Assembly: GCA_036380275.1 (NCBI GenBank)
Contig: DASVFB010000085.1
Coordinates: forward strand, 1 to 6,272
Reading direction: 5' to 3'
DNA length: 6,272 nt
From: DASVFB01 sp036380275
Lineage (GTDB): Bacteria; Actinomycetota; Thermoleophilia; Gaiellales; Gaiellaceae
Positions 4,353 through 6,272 of the stretch are shown in pieces; position 1 is the first letter of the stretch; every line of letters starts with the position of its first letter. Made by a program: the position numbers and the translations under genes. The notes beneath the pieces were generated by a model. The model did no database searches and was not told where the DNA came from. It was given only the letters and a program-made list of their open reading frames with translations.

Positions 4353-6218
4353 AACGACGTCGTGTGGTCACCCACTCCCGAGCGCGTCGAGCGCGCGAAC
4401 ATCACGCGTCTGCTACGCCGGCTCGGTTGTGCCGACTACCACGACCTGCATCGGGTCTCGATCGAGGAGCCCGAGCGTTTCTGGCCTGAGCTAATCGACG
4501 ACCTCGGGCTCGCGTTCTCGCAGCCGTGGGAGCGAGTGCTGGACGCTTCCGACGGCCCGGAGTGGGCGAAGTGGTTCGTCGGCGCGCGGCTCAACATCGC
4601 GGAGAACTGCGTCCACCGCTGGCGCGACCTCCCGGGCGAGGCCGCAGTGTTCCGGGGCGAGGATGGTGCACGCTCGGCGCTGACGTGGAGCGAGCTGTCG
4701 CGCGAGGTGACGCAGGTCGCGGAGGCGCTCGTCGAGCTCGGTGTGCGCGAGGGCGACCGGGTCGCGCTCTTCTTGCCGATGAGCCCGGCGGTCGCGGTCG
4801 CGTCGCATGCGTGCGCGCACATCGGCGCGGTGCAGGTTCCCGTCTTCTCCGGTTTCGCGGCGCCGGCGATTGCGGCGCGACTCGACGACTCCGAGGCGAA
4901 AGCCGTCATCTGCGCCGACTGGTCTTACCGTCGCGGCAAGCGCATCGACATGCTGGCGACGCTCGAGCAGGCGAACGACGGAGGCGCGACCGTGCTCACC
5001 TGGGGCCGCGAGAACGGCTGGCCTGAGCTGGTGACGAAGCAGCCGGGAACGCTCGAGCCTCTGCAGGTCAACGCGGAGGCGCCATACCTGCTCGCGTACA
5101 CGTCAGGCACGACCGGCCGGCCCAAGGGCGCGCTGCACGTCCACGGCGGCTTCCTCGTCTCGATCGCGCGCGAGGTCGCTTACCAGGCCGACGTGAACCG
5201 CGGCGACCGTGTCTTCTTCTCGACCGACATGGGCTGGATCATGGGCCCGTGGACAGTCGTCGGCGCGGGCGCGGTCGGCGCGACCGTGATCTACGCGGAG
5301 GGCGCACCGGACTGGCCAGGCGACCGGCTCTGGGAAACGGTCGAGTCGGAACGCGTGACGATGCTCGGCGTCTCGCCGACGCTGATCCGCGCGCTGATCC
5401 CGAACGGCGAGCCGACGCAGGACCTCTCGTCGCTGCAGGCGATCTGCACGACGGGCGAGCCGTGGAACCGTGATCCGTATCTCTGGCTCTTCGAGCACGG
5501 TGGAGGCGGTCGTGTGCCGATCGTCAACCTTTCGGGGGGTACCGAGGTCGGCGCGTGCTTCCTTTCGACGTGCATCGTCGAGCCGATCAAGCCGGTCGCG
5601 CTTGGCTTCCCCGCGCTCGGCGAGGACATGGACGTGGTCGACGCTGAGGGACGCTCGTTGCGCGGCGAGGTCGGCGAGCTCGTGTGCCGGCGGCCCTGGC
5701 CGGGGATGACGCGCGGCGTGTGGCGCGACCCCGAGCGGTATCTCGAAACGTACTGGCGGCGCTTTCCCGGCGTGTGGACGCACGGAGACTGGGCATCGGT
5801 CGACGAGGACGGCTACTGGTTCCTGCACGGCCGAAGCGACGACACGCTGAACATCGCGGGCAAGCGCATCGGCCCCGCCGAGCTCGAGTCGGCGGCGATC
5901 GGCTCCGGGATCGTCGCCGAGGCGGCGGCCGTCGGCATCCCGCACGAGGTAAAGGGCGAGACGGCGTGGATCTTCTGCGTCGCGAAGCCCGGCGCGGAGC
6001 CCGACGCCGAGCTCGTCGCAGCTGCAGTCGCCGACGAGCTGGGCAAGGCGTTCAAGCCCGAGCGGATCGTCTGGGTGAGCGCGCTGCCGAAGACACGCAG
6101 TGCAAAGATTGTGCGGCGCGCCGTGCGCGCGAAAGCGATCGGCGAGGATCCAGGCGATCTCTCGTCGCTCGAGAATCCCGAGTCACTGGAGGAGATCGAA
6201 AGCCTTGCCAGAGCTTGA
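4341..6218 (+). CDS. Acetyl-CoA-synthetase-like acyl-CoA ligase (AMP-forming)
   Basis: 625 residues, the usual size of the ACS branch of the ANL superfamily. These enzymes activate a carboxylic acid with ATP to an acyl-AMP and transfer it to CoA in the cytoplasm. An ACAS_N-type domain covers about 30-92. The AMP-binding core has YTSGTTGRPKG (253-263), TDMGWIMGP (295-303), TTGEPWN (370-376) and SGGTE (398-402). The C-terminal lid has HGDW (481-484), GRSDD (497-501) with the hinge, GKRIGPAELE (507-516), and PKTRSAK with catalytic Lys589. All key residues are present. The acetate-restricting Trp of true Acs (in WWQTE) is Gly here, so the substrate is probably larger than acetate. The start is GTG 4341 or 4350; there is no clear Shine-Dalgarno, so a leaderless mRNA is possible. 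The SDR gene overlaps its 3' end by 14 bp, suggesting a coupled metabolic operon. Confidence 0.95.
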   Translation: MTDVNDVVWSPTPERVERANITRLLRRLGCADYHDLHRVSIEEPERFWPELIDDLGLAFSQPWERVLDASDGPEWAKWFVGARLNIAENCVHRWRDLPGEAAVFRGEDGARSALTWSELSREVTQVAEALVELGVREGDRVALFLPMSPAVAVASHACAHIGAVQVPVFSGFAAPAIAARLDDSEAKAVICADWSYRRGKRIDMLATLEQANDGGATVLTWGRENGWPELVTKQPGTLEPLQVNAEAPYLLAYTSGTTGRPKGALHVHGGFLVSIAREVAYQADVNRGDRVFFSTDMGWIMGPWTVVGAGAVGATVIYAEGAPDWPGDRLWETVESERVTMLGVSPTLIRALIPNGEPTQDLSSLQAICTTGEPWNRDPYLWLFEHGGGGRVPIVNLSGGTEVGACFLSTCIVEPIKPVALGFPALGEDMDVVDAEGRSLRGEVGELVCRRPWPGMTRGVWRDPERYLETYWRRFPGVWTHGDWASVDEDGYWFLHGRSDDTLNIAGKRIGPAELESAAIGSGIVAEAAAVGIPHEVKGETAWIFCVAKPGAEPDAELVAAAVADELGKAFKPERIVWVSALPKTRSAKIVRRAVRAKAIGEDPGDLSSLENPESLEEIESLARA

Positions 6219-6272
6219 CGGACAGATTGCACTCGTTACCGGCGGCGGCCGCGGGATCGGCGCCAACATCGC
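6205..6272 (+). CDS. Short-chain dehydrogenase/reductase, N-terminal part only
   Basis: A TTG start at 6205 opens a frame that reads PELDGQIALVTGGGRGIG and continues to the right edge (22 codons). The first beta strand and the TGxxxGIG nucleotide-binding motif identify the classical SDR family, which oxidises or reduces hydroxyl/keto groups with NAD(P)H. GGAGGAG (6188-6194) lies 10 nt before the TTG, and no in-frame start exists just upstream. It overlaps the ligase by 14 bp, consistent with translational coupling. The substrate cannot be inferred from this fragment; a 3-ketoacyl reductase or hydroxyacyl-CoA dehydrogenase would fit beside an acyl-CoA ligase. Confidence 0.85.
   Translation, partial: MPELDGQIALVTGGGRGIGANI

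Noticed and set aside
1..6272. Mobile elements, CRISPR arrays, integration sites
   Set aside because: No transposase or integrase gene, no terminal inverted repeats flanking a gene, and no regularly spaced repeats were seen; gene composition is uniform.

Overview
The window is GC-rich coding DNA from a bacterium that most resembles a deep-branching actinobacterium (Thermoleophilia/Gaiellales type). This is inferred from the strong G/C preference at third codon positions, frequent GTG/TTG starts, a thioredoxin-fold lipoprotein with a C-TSRT-C motif, and a DHA2 transporter beside an acyl-CoA ligase and SDR pair. No rRNA or other marker gene is present to fix the taxonomy.

Layout. (1) Positions 1-2411 form a leftward (minus-strand) cluster. 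A cytoplasmic XRE helix-turn-helix regulator with a long TPR domain (1038-2378 or 2411) is followed after 27 bp or less by an unannotated-looking 35-codon gene (903-1010) with a near-perfect Shine-Dalgarno. A secreted lipoprotein with an Ig-like and a thioredoxin-like domain follows (1-861, running off the left edge). (2) Positions 2412-2851 contain no convincing protein gene. They hold a strong rightward sigma70-type promoter (TTGACA-17-TAAAGT) next to a repeated ACTTGAC element, then about 200 nt of highly structured sequence ending in tandem hairpins. The best reading is a non-coding RNA gene of unknown family plus terminators shared with the converging transporter gene. (3) Positions 2852-4321 (minus) encode a 14-helix DHA2/EmrB-QacA-type drug exporter. 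(4) Positions 4341-6218 (plus) encode an acetyl-CoA-synthetase-like acyl-CoA ligase, overlapped by the first 22 codons of an SDR oxidoreductase (6205 to the right edge). The exporter and ligase start codons are only 19 bp apart.

How the parts may work together. The regulator plus short hydrophobic peptide has the gene architecture of RRNPP quorum-sensing pairs (Rap/NprR/PlcR/PrgX with their propeptides), which are known chiefly from Firmicutes. This is the best candidate for an undescribed system here. A plausible model is peptide export, cleavage near residue 25, and re-import to bind the TPR domain. Targets could be its own operon (including the lipoprotein) and the divergent RNA promoter, whose -35 overlaps the candidate operator. 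This is inference from architecture only. The ligase and SDR look like an ordinary acyl-CoA metabolic operon.
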